The notes beneath the pieces are model-generated. The model did not search any database and was not told the DNA's origin. It saw only the letters and a list, made by a program, of their open reading frames with translations. From NCBI RefSeq assembly GCF_903915725.1, contig NZ_CAIWTY010000095.1, positions 1-64,000 of the forward strand: a DNA stretch of 64,000 nucleotides, in the 5' to 3' direction. Of the stretch, positions 32,010-41,405 are shown one piece after another. How positions within the stretch are numbered: the first letter of the stretch is position 1; each line of letters starts with the position of its first letter. The position numbers were made by a program, and so were the translations under genes. Source of the DNA: an uncultured Rhodopila sp. (GTDB taxonomy: Bacteria > Pseudomonadota > Alphaproteobacteria > Acetobacterales > Acetobacteraceae).

Positions 32010-32519
32010 CTAAACCGGGGCGGCGCGCTCCATGATCATCGCGGCATAGGTCGCTTCGGCGACGACCACGCCATCGACCTTCGCCACGCCATGGAACTTC
32101 CAGACGTTGCCGCGGTTCCGTTCCTTGACCACGTGAACGCGCAACTGATCGCCCGGCACGACGGGGCGGCGGAACTTCGCGTTCTCGATGGACATAAAAT
32201 AGACCACCTTGCCGGCGGCATCGCCTCCCAGCGTCTCGACCACCAGGACCCCGGCGGTCTGCGCCATGCTCTCGACAATCAGCACCCCCGGCATGACCGG
32301 ATGGTTGGGGAAGTGCCCGGCAAAATACGGCTCGTTGACCGATACGTTCTTCACCCCGACGGCCGAGGTGTTCAGCACGACGTCGACCACCCGGTCCAGC
32401 ATCAGGAAGGGATAGCGGTGCGGGATATCGTGCATGATCCGCTGGATATCGATCAGTTCTACCGTCCGGACCTCAGCGGCGGGCGGTGAACCGGCGGTTG
32501 GCTCTATAGGCGTGTCCAT
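32010..32519 (-). CDS. fabZ: 3-hydroxyacyl-ACP dehydratase
   Basis: FabZ dehydrates 3-hydroxyacyl-ACP in fatty acid elongation and competes with LpxA/LpxD for hydroxymyristoyl-ACP. The 169-aa hot-dog protein has IPHRYPFLMLDRV and the catalytic HFPNHPVMPGVLIVE (His and Glu), with AKFRRPVVPGDQLRV. It has about 20 extra N-terminal residues. I start at ATG 32519, since the frame's upstream codon is TTG. It lies 5 nt after the lpxD stop. Confidence 0.95.
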   Translation of the reverse strand: MDTPIEPTAGSPPAAEVRTVELIDIQRIMHDIPHRYPFLMLDRVVDVVLNTSAVGVKNVSVNEPYFAGHFPNHPVMPGVLIVESMAQTAGVLVVETLGGDAAGKVVYFMSIENAKFRRPVVPGDQLRVHVVKERNRGNVWKFHGVAKVDGVVVAEATYAAMIMERAAPV

Positions 32520-32524
32520 GTTGG

Positions 32525-33610
32525 TCAATCCGTACCGGGGTTTGGTTGCTCTTTGGCTTCAGCTTTCGGGCCGCCCGACCGGACCCAGCGCCGAATGGCC
32601 GCGACTTCCTTAAAGAAGGCTTTGACCGGCTGGGCCGGCGAGCCGACGACTTCCGACCGCGGCGGCAAATCCGCCATCACGCCCGCCTGGGCGCCGATTC
32701 GCGAGCCGGCACCGATCCGCAGATGATCGGCGAAGCCTGCCTGACCCGCGGCCACGACCTGGTCCTCCAGCACGGCCGAACCTGAAATGCCAACATGCGC
32801 GCAAAGCACGCAGGCCCGGCCGATGCGGACGTTGTGTCCGATCTGCACCAGATTGTCGATCCGGGTGCCGGCACCGATGACCGTGTCGTCCAGGGTGCCG
32901 CGGTCGATCGTCGTGTTGGCGCCGACTTCCACGTCGTTGCCGATGACCACGCGGCCAAGCTGCGGCACGGTGTGGAAGCCATCCGGCGTGATGGCGAAGC
33001 CGAAGCCATCCTGTCCGATGCGAGCGCCCGGGTAGATATAGACGCGGTCTCCGATCAGCGCGTGCGAGACCGAGGCGTGCGAACCGATGCGGATGTCGCG
33101 GCCGATGACCACGCCGTCGCCGACGACCACAAGGGCGCCGATGCGCCCGCGCGCGCCAATCACCGCGTTCTCCCCGATCACCGCCAGCGGCCCGATCTCG
33201 ACCGTCGGGTCGATGCGCGCCGAGGCGGCAACGACGGCCGAGGGATGGATGCCGGGGACCGGCGGCGGCAGCGGATGGAACAGCGCCGCGGCCTTCGACC
33301 ATGCCACCAGCGGATCGTCCGCGACGATCGCCACGGCAGTCTCGGGCACGGCATCGCGCATGTTGGGGTGGACGATCACCGCGGCCGCCTTGGTGGCCTC
33401 AAGATCGCCCAGGTATCTGCGGTTATTCAGACAGAAACTGACATCCTCCGCCGTCGCGGTCGCCAGCGGCGCGACCCGGTGCAGCATCAGCCGGCGCGGC
33501 GGGGCCTCGGCCCCGGCCGCATCGACGACCGCCGCCAGACTGTGCGGCCCGGCGCGCAAGAAGAAGCGGGGATCGCCCGCCAGTGCCGAGCGCTCCTCGC
33601 CGGGCAACAT
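32525..33610 (-). CDS. lpxD: UDP-3-O-acyl-glucosamine N-acyltransferase
   Basis: LpxD adds the second hydroxyacyl chain in lipid A synthesis. The 361-aa protein has an N-terminal uridine-binding domain (1-115), a long left-handed beta helix (IGENAVIGARGRIGALVVVGDGVVIG onwards) with the catalytic His in NLVQIGHNVRIG, and a C-terminal helix. The terminal extension KAEAKEQPNPGTD is polar. It sits 3 nt after skp, so it is part of the bam-lpx operon. Confidence 0.95.
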   Translation of the reverse strand: MLPGEERSALAGDPRFFLRAGPHSLAAVVDAAGAEAPPRRLMLHRVAPLATATAEDVSFCLNNRRYLGDLEATKAAAVIVHPNMRDAVPETAVAIVADDPLVAWSKAAALFHPLPPPVPGIHPSAVVAASARIDPTVEIGPLAVIGENAVIGARGRIGALVVVGDGVVIGRDIRIGSHASVSHALIGDRVYIYPGARIGQDGFGFAITPDGFHTVPQLGRVVIGNDVEVGANTTIDRGTLDDTVIGAGTRIDNLVQIGHNVRIGRACVLCAHVGISGSAVLEDQVVAAGQAGFADHLRIGAGSRIGAQAGVMADLPPRSEVVGSPAQPVKAFFKEVAAIRRWVRSGGPKAEAKEQPNPGTD

Positions 33611-33613
33611 CGG

Positions 33614-34492
33614 CTATTTCTTCTGCGCCGGCTTGGCAGCCGCCGCGGTGGCTGCCGGTGCCGCCGGCGATGCGGGCGCGGCCGCAGCCGCCGGAGGCGC
33701 CATCGCCAATGGCGAAACGCCGTCGGGGGGCACCACCACCGAAGGAAGCGCCTTGTTGAGCACGTCGGCGACTGCCGGCGTCAGGTCGAAATCCGCTGTT
33801 GTGCCGAGGATCTGGGAGCGGTTGAGCACCAGGTTGATGCCGCGCGAGAGGGCTACCTGCTGAGCCACCTGCTCCATCGTCCGGTTGACCTGCGCAGTGA
33901 CATACTGGTTGGCTTCCTGGATGATCCGATTGCGTTCGCCGAACTTGCGCTGCGCCTCGGTCACGCGATCGGTGATCTCGCGCTCCTTGTCGCGGATCTT
34001 TTCGGGCGACAGCTTGGCGCGCTCATTCGCGAAGGTCTGGCTCAGTTCGCGCAATGCGGTCTGTTCCTTCTGCGCGTCCTCATTGAGCTTCTGGGCGCGC
34101 GCGTTGAGCTCCTTATAGGCGGCCTGATAGGCCGTCGAGACGCGCAAAACATCGGGCACGGACAGGATCCCGACGATCGCGGCCGGTGTCGCCGGCCCCT
34201 TCGGAATTGGCGGAATTTCGGGCGCCGGAGGCAGCTGGACCTGGAGCGGAGGCGCGGCGCCAGGTTCGGCGCCGGCATCGCCCGCCAGGGGCAGCTGGCC
34301 TTGGGCCAGCCCCGGGCCGGGGGATCGGGGCTGCGCGGCGGGACGGGCGGCCGGGGCGGGCGCCGCCGGCCGCGCCTGTCCGGGCACGAACCACTCGCCG
34401 CCCGGCGCCTGCTGGGCGTTGCCCCGCGTGGGTTGCAGAAGCAGTGCCAGCGCGATTGCCGCGCTGGAAGCAATGATACGTCGATTATTCAC
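33614..34492 (-). CDS. skp: Skp/OmpH-family periplasmic chaperone with Pro/Ala-rich extensions
   Basis: Skp trimers carry unfolded outer-membrane proteins to BamA. The 292-aa protein has a signal peptide (IIASSAAIALALLLQPTRGNA) and an atypical Pro/Ala-rich insert at about 33-105. The normal OmpH domain follows (VGILSVPDVLRVSTAYQAAYKELNARAQKLNED and long coiled-coil arms), then an Ala/Pro tail. Typical Skp is about 160 residues, so low-complexity extensions account for the excess. Translation starts at GTG 34492, sharing one base with the bamA stop (TAGTG), a sign of coupling. Confidence 0.88.
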   Translation of the reverse strand: MNNRRIIASSAAIALALLLQPTRGNAQQAPGGEWFVPGQARPAAPAPAARPAAQPRSPGPGLAQGQLPLAGDAGAEPGAAPPLQVQLPPAPEIPPIPKGPATPAAIVGILSVPDVLRVSTAYQAAYKELNARAQKLNEDAQKEQTALRELSQTFANERAKLSPEKIRDKEREITDRVTEAQRKFGERNRIIQEANQYVTAQVNRTMEQVAQQVALSRGINLVLNRSQILGTTADFDLTPAVADVLNKALPSVVVPPDGVSPLAMAPPAAAAAPASPAAPAATAAAAKPAQKK

Positions 34493-36876
34493 TAGAACCT
34501 CGTGCCGAAGCCAAACCGGAAGATTTGTGTCTGGTCGCCCGGCTGTTTGTACACAAACGGCGCCAGGTCAACATTTATCAAGCCAAACGCCGTGCGCCAG
34601 GAGATGCCCACACCTGCGCCAATGCGCGGCGTGGCTGACTGTTCGATAACGCAGCTCTGGCCATTCGTCGATGTGCAGCCACCGCCATTCCTGAACGATG
34701 CCTGGGTCAGGCCGCCGACATCCACGAAGGCGCGTCCGCTTAACCCCAGATCCGGAGAAACGGGCAGCGGGAAGCGCAGTTCCGTGGTCTCCGTCCAGAG
34801 CATACGCCCGCCGACGGGATCGCCGGAAGATTGATCGTGCGGGCCGGCGCCGCCGGTCTGGAAGCCGCGCAGGTTGTCGCCGCCCATGAAGAAGCGGTCG
34901 ATGATTTCTTCGCGGCCACCGGGGAGCAGGTCGAGGTAGCCGAAGCTGCCGCCGATTTTGATGCCCCAGTCCGGATTGCCGAGCTGGCGCTCGAGCGGGA
35001 TGTAATAGGCGGCGTTGACGTTGGTGCGGATGAAGTTCACGTCGCCGCCGAGGCCGGCGTAATCGTTGCCGAGTTCGATGATGTAACCGGAATGCGGCTG
35101 AATCCGGCTGTCGCGATAATCCAGACTGATCACCTGACTGATCTGAGACAGCAGCGTCCAACCGGCCTCATTAATGATGTACGGGCTGGCGCCGGCCGCG
35201 ACGTTGTAGACGTCACGATTGACGAGCGAGTAGCTCCAGGTTTGCCGCAGATGCTCGTTGAAGTCGTAGCCCATGCGAAGCGCGAAGCCGGCCCGGCTTT
35301 CATCGTAGGGCTCGGTGCCGAGATAATTCGTGTTGATGTAGAAAATATCCGCGCCGGCGACCAGGTTGCGGTCGAGGAAATACGGATCGGTTACCGACGA
35401 GTTGATCGAACTGCGCCGCTGCGCGAGCACGCCGTTGATGCTGGCGTTGACACCCGAGCCGACAAGGTTGCGCTCCGCCAGACCGACATCGATCAGGGCG
35501 CCCGCGTCGGTCGAGTAACCGCCGCCGAAGCTAAGTTCGCCGGTCGCCTTTTCCGAGATATTCGTCGTCAGGACCGCCTTGTCGGGCGCCGATCCGGGGT
35601 TCGTGGCAATATCGACCGACTGGAAGTAGCCGAGATCGGTCAGACGGGTTTTCGTCTGGCGGATAGCCTCGCTGCTGTACGGATCGCCCTCGGCCAGGCG
35701 GAACTCGCGACGAACGACCTTGTCCTCGGTGCGGGTATTGCCGACGATGTCGATGCGCTCGACATAAACCCGCGGACCTTCGCCCACATCGAACATCAGA
35801 TCGATAATGTGTTTGACCGAGTCTTTATTGACCCGCGGCTTCACCTCGACAAACGCATAGCCTCGGTTATGCACAGCCTCCTCGATCTTGTCGGCGGTGC
35901 GGCCTACGGCGTCCCCGTCGTACCAGTCGCCTTCGTGCAATTCCAGCACCGGTTGCAGGTCCGAGCCGCTGAGATTGCGCAGGGTCGAATTGACCGTGAC
36001 CTTGCCAACCTTGTAACGCTCGCCTTCGTTGACAGTGAACGACAGGAAGAAGCCCTTGCGGTCGGGCGACAGCTCGGCACTGGCATCGACGACCTGAATG
36101 TCGGCATAACCGTTCTTCAGGTAAAACCGCCGCAGCAATTCGCGATCATAGGCGAGGCGTTCGGGGTCATATTGATCCGAGGTTGACAGAAACCGCCACC
36201 AGCGCGATTCGCGGCTGTTGATGACCTCGGCCAGGCGGCTTTCGCTGAACGCCTTGTTGCCGTTGATGACGATCTTGCTGATCAGCGTGGCGGAGCCGTC
36301 GTTGATCTGAAACACCACGTCCACCCGGTTCTGGTCCTGATGGATGATCTTCGGATCGACGGTGGCGTCGTAATACCCCTTCTTGGCATAGCCATCCAAA
36401 ATCACCTGCCGATCGGCTTCGGCCAGAGCAGGGGTGAAGACGGCGCGGGGACGCAACTGTATCGCTGTCTTGAGCTGATCGTCGCTGAGCTTGTGGTTGC
36501 CTTCGAACGCGACGCGATTGACGATCGGATTTTCCGCCACATGCACGACCAGCACGTCGCCCGAGCGGTTCAGGCGGACGTCCTGGAACAGGCCGGTGGC
36601 GTAAAGAGTCTTCAGGCTGCGGTCCAGCCGGTCGGGATCAAATCGATCGCCGGGCTGCACCAGCAGGTAGGAGCGAATGGTTCCGTCCTCAATCCGCTGG
36701 TTGCCCTCGACCTTGATCGATTCGATAACGCCGCTCGCCGGGGCCGGAGCGGACCGCGCGGGAGGATGGCGAACCGCTCTTGATCCTGCCGGTGACGGAG
36801 TTTGAGCGAAGGCGGTTGCAACGACCAGCAACGGCATCAGGCAGGCGGTGAACAACCGCACAGCACGACGAAACAT
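34492..36876 (-). CDS. bamA: Outer-membrane protein assembly factor BamA
   Basis: BamA folds and inserts beta-barrel proteins into the outer membrane. Counting from ATG 36876 it is 794 aa: the signal peptide MFRRAVRLFTACLMPLLVVATAFA, a Pro/Ala-rich link, five POTRA domains (starting VIESIKVEGNQRIEDGTIRSYL) to about residue 390, then the barrel (YSTDAGALIDVGLAERNLVGSG; VRGF-like NLRGFQTGGAGPHD) ending FRFGFGTRF with the terminal Phe signal. The frame is open to an ATG at 36957, but the later start gives a proper signal peptide. It is followed immediately by skp. Confidence 0.93.
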   Translation of the reverse strand: MFRRAVRLFTACLMPLLVVATAFAQTPSPAGSRAVRHPPARSAPAPASGVIESIKVEGNQRIEDGTIRSYLLVQPGDRFDPDRLDRSLKTLYATGLFQDVRLNRSGDVLVVHVAENPIVNRVAFEGNHKLSDDQLKTAIQLRPRAVFTPALAEADRQVILDGYAKKGYYDATVDPKIIHQDQNRVDVVFQINDGSATLISKIVINGNKAFSESRLAEVINSRESRWWRFLSTSDQYDPERLAYDRELLRRFYLKNGYADIQVVDASAELSPDRKGFFLSFTVNEGERYKVGKVTVNSTLRNLSGSDLQPVLELHEGDWYDGDAVGRTADKIEEAVHNRGYAFVEVKPRVNKDSVKHIIDLMFDVGEGPRVYVERIDIVGNTRTEDKVVRREFRLAEGDPYSSEAIRQTKTRLTDLGYFQSVDIATNPGSAPDKAVLTTNISEKATGELSFGGGYSTDAGALIDVGLAERNLVGSGVNASINGVLAQRRSSINSSVTDPYFLDRNLVAGADIFYINTNYLGTEPYDESRAGFALRMGYDFNEHLRQTWSYSLVNRDVYNVAAGASPYIINEAGWTLLSQISQVISLDYRDSRIQPHSGYIIELGNDYAGLGGDVNFIRTNVNAAYYIPLERQLGNPDWGIKIGGSFGYLDLLPGGREEIIDRFFMGGDNLRGFQTGGAGPHDQSSGDPVGGRMLWTETTELRFPLPVSPDLGLSGRAFVDVGGLTQASFRNGGGCTSTNGQSCVIEQSATPRIGAGVGISWRTAFGLINVDLAPFVYKQPGDQTQIFRFGFGTRF

Positions 36877-37297
36877 CAACAACAGGCTGGCCCCCCAATG
36901 GCGCGCACGGACTGAAGCGGTTTCAGCGGGTGGCGCGACGCGAACGCGGCGCACCATAGCGACGGCTTGCCACCGATGCTAGTAGCCGCTCTCGCAAACG
37001 CGCGATCCGTCGCAAGTTGTGTAAGCCCTTGATCCGTAGAGTAAAATTTTCGGTGCGGAGACGGGACGGATGCAAACCGGGGCCGCCGCCGGCCAGTCGA
37101 TGCCGCGACTCGGGGACTATCGGCAAGATTGGCACCGGCGCGAGGGTTCGCAAACGGGTCGTCCCGGGGCCGTTGGTGTCCTGTACCGGTCCGCGTTGAG
37201 AGCGACGCTTGCCATAAACCGTCATGCCCCGGCTTGTCCGGACCTCAACGGTTTTGAGGTAGCCGCCGCGTAGAAGCAGCTACCCTTGAGTGTCGCC
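36877..37297. other. Intergenic region between rseP and bamA
   Basis: No gene is supported. A short inverted motif AACCG...CGGTT with CGTCATGCCCCGG inside it (about 37220-37256) belongs to the dispersed GC-rich repeat type. The gap may hold a bamA promoter, but no clear -35/-10 pair is visible. An in-frame ATG at 36957 lies in its last part. Confidence 0.4.
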
Positions 37298-38422
37298 TTA
37301 GCCCACCAGCGCCGCCACCCAGCGGAACAATCCGAGATGGGTCAGGTCGTTCCACGTAGCGAAAACAAACAGGCAGCCCAGGACAGCCAGACCCGCCCGG
37401 AAGCCATATTCCTGGGCGCGCGGCGGCAGCGGCCGTCCGCGCAGTGCTTCGGCCAGATAGAACAGCAAATGGCCGCCATCCAACACCGGGATCGGGAACA
37501 GATTGATCAGGCCGAGGTTAACCGACAGCATCGCAATAAACGAAACCAGGCTGGCAACACCGAGCTGGGCCACCTGCCCGGAAAGTTGCGCGATACGAAG
37601 CGGCCCACCTAATTCCTCGGTGCCGCGCGTTCCGCTGATCATCTGGGCGACACCCTTGAAGGTTTCGCTGGTGATGATCCAGGTCTGCGACACGCCGCCC
37701 CAAAGCGCCGCCGGGACGCTGACATGCCGGTATTCGGTCAGGCCGCCGCGAACACCCAGCATGCCAACCCGATTGACCCCCGACGCGCGCGCCTCGGGCG
37801 TCACATCGATCCGCCGATCGGCGCCGTCACGCTGGATAGTCATTGCGAGCGTCTCGCCCGGATGCGTGGTGACGATCCGCTGCAGATCCTCGAATGTATT
37901 GATCTTTTCGTCGCCGATGGCGACGACCCGGTCGTTCGGGATCAGGCCGGCACGGGCAGCCGGACCATCTGGCACCACCGAGCCGATGACCGGCAGGGTG
38001 ACAGGTTGGCCGACGAACATGAAAAGTCCGGCGAACAGAACCATCGCGAGCAGAAAGTTCGCAATCGGCCCGGCCGCCACCACGATCGCACGCGACAACA
38101 CTGATTTGTCGTGGAACGTCTGGCCCAGCACCCACGATGCCCGGACTTCGTCCGACACGTCCTGCGGACGCTCCTGCCCGTGCAGTTTCACGTAGCCGCC
38201 GAGCGGAATCCAGGCGAGCTTCCAAACCGTCCCGGACTTGTCGGTCCAGGATGTGATCGATCGGCCAAACCCGATGGAGAAGACCTCCACCCGGACACCG
38301 CGCCAGCGCGCCGCAATGTAATGCCCGAACTCGTGGACGAACACGAGCACGCCCAGAACGACAATGAACGCTCCGGTACTGCGAACAACGTCGGGAATCA
38401 TGGTCAGCACGCTGATTGTCAT
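37298..38422 (-). CDS. rseP: Site-2 protease RseP (RIP zinc metalloprotease)
   Basis: This intramembrane protease completes cleavage of anti-sigma factors in envelope stress and removes signal peptide remnants. The 374-aa protein has the zinc motif HEFGH (His30, Glu31, His34) in the first membrane helix, one PDZ domain (about 115-200, GPAARAGLIPNDRVVAIGDEKI), and the second metal-binding NLFPIPVLDGGHLLFY with C-terminal helices. Its gene position between dxr and bamA is the standard one. An alternative start at ATG 38401 is possible. Confidence 0.93.
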   Translation of the reverse strand: MTISVLTMIPDVVRSTGAFIVVLGVLVFVHEFGHYIAARWRGVRVEVFSIGFGRSITSWTDKSGTVWKLAWIPLGGYVKLHGQERPQDVSDEVRASWVLGQTFHDKSVLSRAIVVAAGPIANFLLAMVLFAGLFMFVGQPVTLPVIGSVVPDGPAARAGLIPNDRVVAIGDEKINTFEDLQRIVTTHPGETLAMTIQRDGADRRIDVTPEARASGVNRVGMLGVRGGLTEYRHVSVPAALWGGVSQTWIITSETFKGVAQMISGTRGTEELGGPLRIAQLSGQVAQLGVASLVSFIAMLSVNLGLINLFPIPVLDGGHLLFYLAEALRGRPLPPRAQEYGFRAGLAVLGCLFVFATWNDLTHLGLFRWVAALVG

Positions 38423-38441
38423 CCCATCAAGGGCTAGGGCT

Positions 38442-39638
38442 TCAAGCTGCCCGAGCGGGCATCAGGTTCCGGGCGGTTCGTCGAGCCAGATCATCCAGCA
38501 TGATCACGTCGTCCAGCGAATCAGCTTTAGGTGTCCCAAGCTGGTCCAGGACACGGCCAACGGTCCCTGCGATATCCAGGAACCCGATCTGACGCTGCAG
38601 GAACGCTTCGACCGCTATTTCGTTGGCTGCATTGAGAATAGTGGGGGTTCCACCACCCGCTTGCAATGCTTCGCGGGCGATGCGGAGTGCGGGAAAGCGC
38701 TCGAGATCGGGCGCGGAAAACTCCAGCCGGCTGACGGCGGCCAGATCAAGACGGCGAGACGCGGTCGCCATGCGGCGAGGCCAGGCCAGGGTGTGGGCGA
38801 TCGGAATACGCATGTCCGGTGATCCGAGCTGCGCCAGGACGGACCCGTCCTGGTAGTAGACCATGCCGTGGATCACCGACTGCGGATGAATCAGCACCTC
38901 GATCAGCGAGGCATCCAGATCGAACAGGCGGGCGGCCTCGATCACCTCCAGCCCCTTGTTCATCATCGTCGCGGAATCGATGCTGATCTTCGCACCCATC
39001 GACCACACCGGGTGGCGCAGCGCCGCTTCCGGCGTTACCCGGGCCATCTGCTCCAGGGTAAAGGTGCGGAACGGACCGCCCGAGGCGGTCAGGATGATCT
39101 TCTCAACCGCGCCGCGATTGCCGTCGGCCATCGACTGGAAGATGGCGTTGTGCTCGGAATCGACCGGCAGCAACGTCGCCCCGGCTTCCTTCACCGCGCG
39201 CAGCATGACATCGCCGGCGCATACCAGCGCTTCCTTATTGGCAAGCCCGACGGAGGCGCCGCGCTTGATCGCCGCCAGGGTGGAGGCCAGGCCGGCCGCT
39301 CCGGTGATCGCCGCCATCGTCCAGTCGGCCTCCAGAGAGGCGGCATGAACCACCGCGTCGGTCCCGGCGGCGGCTTCGATGCCGGTGCCGGCGAGCGCGT
39401 CACGCAGTTCGGCATAAACAGCGGTATCGGCGACCACGGCGAACTCAGCACGCAACTTGATCGCCTGCTGCGCCAGCAAGCCGGCTTTCCGGCCGGCTAC
39501 CAGGGCCCGGACCTTGAACCGCTCGGGCTCGGCCTCCAGAAGTTCGATTGTTTGGGTACCGATGCTGCCGGTACTGCCAAGGACCGTGATGGTGCGGGGC
39601 GCCTCGGGATGAGCGAGGGAGGGCGTTGGAGGGCTCAT
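38442..39638 (-). CDS. dxr: 1-deoxy-D-xylulose-5-phosphate reductoisomerase
   Basis: Dxr makes MEP in the non-mevalonate isoprenoid pathway. The 398-aa protein has the NADPH motif TVLGSTGSIGTQT, the ANKEALV signature, the metal-binding DSEHNAIFQ, and LTASGGPFRTF with the His-containing flexible loop HPVWSMGAKISIDSATMMNKGLEVIEA. Its start overlaps the cdsA stop by 4 nt. Placement between cdsA and rseP is conserved across proteobacteria. Confidence 0.96.
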   Translation of the reverse strand: MSPPTPSLAHPEAPRTITVLGSTGSIGTQTIELLEAEPERFKVRALVAGRKAGLLAQQAIKLRAEFAVVADTAVYAELRDALAGTGIEAAAGTDAVVHAASLEADWTMAAITGAAGLASTLAAIKRGASVGLANKEALVCAGDVMLRAVKEAGATLLPVDSEHNAIFQSMADGNRGAVEKIILTASGGPFRTFTLEQMARVTPEAALRHPVWSMGAKISIDSATMMNKGLEVIEAARLFDLDASLIEVLIHPQSVIHGMVYYQDGSVLAQLGSPDMRIPIAHTLAWPRRMATASRRLDLAAVSRLEFSAPDLERFPALRIAREALQAGGGTPTILNAANEIAVEAFLQRQIGFLDIAGTVGRVLDQLGTPKADSLDDVIMLDDLARRTARNLMPARAA

Positions 39639-40504
39639 TGCCAGATGATTACTCCACGTCCGAGGATCAGCGCCAGTACCCCGGCAACCGGGGCGGCGAA
39701 AAGCAGCGCATCCAGGCGATCCAGCAGGCCGCCATGGCCGGGCACCAGCCAGCCGGAATCCTTGACGCCGAAATGCCGCTTCAATTGGCTCTCGAACAGG
39801 TCGCCAGCCTGGCTGACGACGCTGATCAGCGCGGCGAAGCCAACCGCCCGCAGCGGCGACAGCCCGTGGCTGAGCGTTGCCGAGGCGATAAAGCCCAGCG
39901 CCACCGCCGCGCCCAGGCCGCCGATGGCGCCGGACCAGGTCTTGCCGGGGGAGATGGAGGGGGCAAGCTTCGGGCCACCGATGGCGCGGCCCAACAGATA
40001 GGCGCCGATATCGCTGGCCCAGACCAGCAGCAGCAGCACGATGACATCGCTGCGCCCGGTCGCCGGAATCTGCCGCAGCCAGACCAGGGCAACCGAGCCG
40101 ATGCCGAGATAGGGAATGCCGAAGGCAATCGGCCGATCCAGGGCGATGCCGTGCGACTGAACGGCCAGCGCAACGGTGGCGGCGGCCAGCAACAGCAGTG
40201 CCCCGCCCGCGCCGCCGAGCGCGGTCAGGACAACGGCGGCAGGCAATGCAGCGAACGCCAGCGCCGCGCCCGGGCGCACCCGCTTCTCACACAGCTGAAG
40301 CCATTCGAATGCCATGCCGGCGGAAATCACCGCGACCAGCGAGGCGAACGCAAGCCCGCCGTACCAGATGCATGCCAGAGCCAGAGGCCCCAGAATTGCC
40401 GCGGACAGTATCCGCAGCCGGAGGTCGCCCCAGCGCGCCGATTGAAGCGCCTTGGCTGAGATGGGCACAGTCTTAATCTCCATCGGGGCGGCAAAATCGG
40501 GCAT
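39635..40504 (-). CDS. cdsA: Phosphatidate cytidylyltransferase
   Basis: CdsA makes CDP-diacylglycerol for all phospholipids. The 289-aa integral membrane protein has about eight hydrophobic helices and the C-terminal signature SQAGDLFESQLKRHFGVKDSGWLVPGHGGLLDRLDALL, with its Asp and Lys residues. I start at ATG 40504 (AAGAGG upstream); the frame stays open further up only as a shadow of uppS. It overlaps dxr by 4 nt. Confidence 0.94.
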   Translation of the reverse strand: MPDFAAPMEIKTVPISAKALQSARWGDLRLRILSAAILGPLALACIWYGGLAFASLVAVISAGMAFEWLQLCEKRVRPGAALAFAALPAAVVLTALGGAGGALLLLAAATVALAVQSHGIALDRPIAFGIPYLGIGSVALVWLRQIPATGRSDVIVLLLLVWASDIGAYLLGRAIGGPKLAPSISPGKTWSGAIGGLGAAVALGFIASATLSHGLSPLRAVGFAALISVVSQAGDLFESQLKRHFGVKDSGWLVPGHGGLLDRLDALLFAAPVAGVLALILGRGVIIWQ

Positions 40505-40541
40505 TGGCGGCCTCTTGATTGATGCGTTGTTGGACGTCGGC

Positions 40542-41387
40542 TTAACCCCTGCTGGTGCCAAACCGTCGATCGCGGCGAGAAAACTCCGCCAGCGCCGCGG
40601 CGAAATGGGTCTCGTCGAAGTCGGGCCAGAGGACGTCGAGAAAAACCAGCTCCGCGTAAGCGGCCTGCCAGAGCAGGAAGTTGGACAGCCGCTGCTCGCC
40701 GGAGGTGCGGATGACCAGATCGGGGTCCGGCATCTCCGACGTGGCGAGAAAACTCCGAAACACCTCTTCGCCCAGATCGTCCGGATCCAGGCGTCCCGCA
40801 CGGACCGCGGCGGCCGCCGCCCGGGCGGCGGCGGCAATCTCGGCCCGCGCGCCATAGGACAACGCGACCGTCAGGTTAAGTGTGCTGTTGCCCGCCGTAT
40901 CGCTCTCGGCCGCTGCCAGATCGGCCTGGATATCGCGGTCGAAGCGCGACCTTTCGCCGATAAAGCGCAGGCGGACCCCGGCTTTTTTCAGTTCCGCGAT
41001 CTCGCTTTTCAGATAGCGGCGCAGCAGGCCGGTCAGGTCGAGGATCTCGCCGGGTGGGCGGCGCCAGTTCTCGCTGCTGAAAGCATAGATCGTCAGCCAG
41101 GACACCTCGGAGCGGATCGCGGCCTCGATCGTGCGGCGGACCGCCTTGGCGCCTTCGCGGTGGCCGGCGACCCGCGGCAGGCCGCGGGACTTGGCCCAGC
41201 GGCCGTTGCCATCCATGATGATAGCGACATGAGCAGGCAGCAGCCCGTCGGCATCGGCAACAGCCAGCGCGGCCGTGGTTTGGCTAACGCCGGCCGGAAC
41301 GACGACTCCCCGGGCACTGACGCCTGGTGTCACAAGGGCTGAGGGCTGGCCATACGTATCGATGACCCGCTTGGTGATAACAGGCAT
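40542..41387 (-). CDS. uppS: Undecaprenyl diphosphate synthase with N-terminal extension
   Basis: UppS makes the C55 lipid carrier for peptidoglycan and O-antigen. The 281-aa protein has the catalytic HVAIIMDGNGRWAKSRGLPRVAGHREGAKAVR, YAFSSENWRRP, and DLVIRTSGEQRLSNFLLWQAAYAEL. The conserved enzyme begins only at about residue 52; the preceding 50 residues (Val/Ala/Thr-rich) are extra compared with the usual 230-250-aa enzyme. No internal ATG offers a shorter start. It follows frr by 18 nt. Confidence 0.93.
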   Translation of the reverse strand: MPVITKRVIDTYGQPSALVTPGVSARGVVVPAGVSQTTAALAVADADGLLPAHVAIIMDGNGRWAKSRGLPRVAGHREGAKAVRRTIEAAIRSEVSWLTIYAFSSENWRRPPGEILDLTGLLRRYLKSEIAELKKAGVRLRFIGERSRFDRDIQADLAAAESDTAGNSTLNLTVALSYGARAEIAAAARAAAAAVRAGRLDPDDLGEEVFRSFLATSEMPDPDLVIRTSGEQRLSNFLLWQAAYAELVFLDVLWPDFDETHFAAALAEFSRRDRRFGTSRG

Positions 41388-41405
41388 CGGGTGCCCTAAT
41401 TTGCG

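Noticed and set aside
29664-32489. 941-aa plus-strand open frame across lyase, lpxA and fabZ
   Set aside because: It is antisense to three well-conserved genes, is His/Gln/Arg-rich and has no domain. A high-GC artefact.
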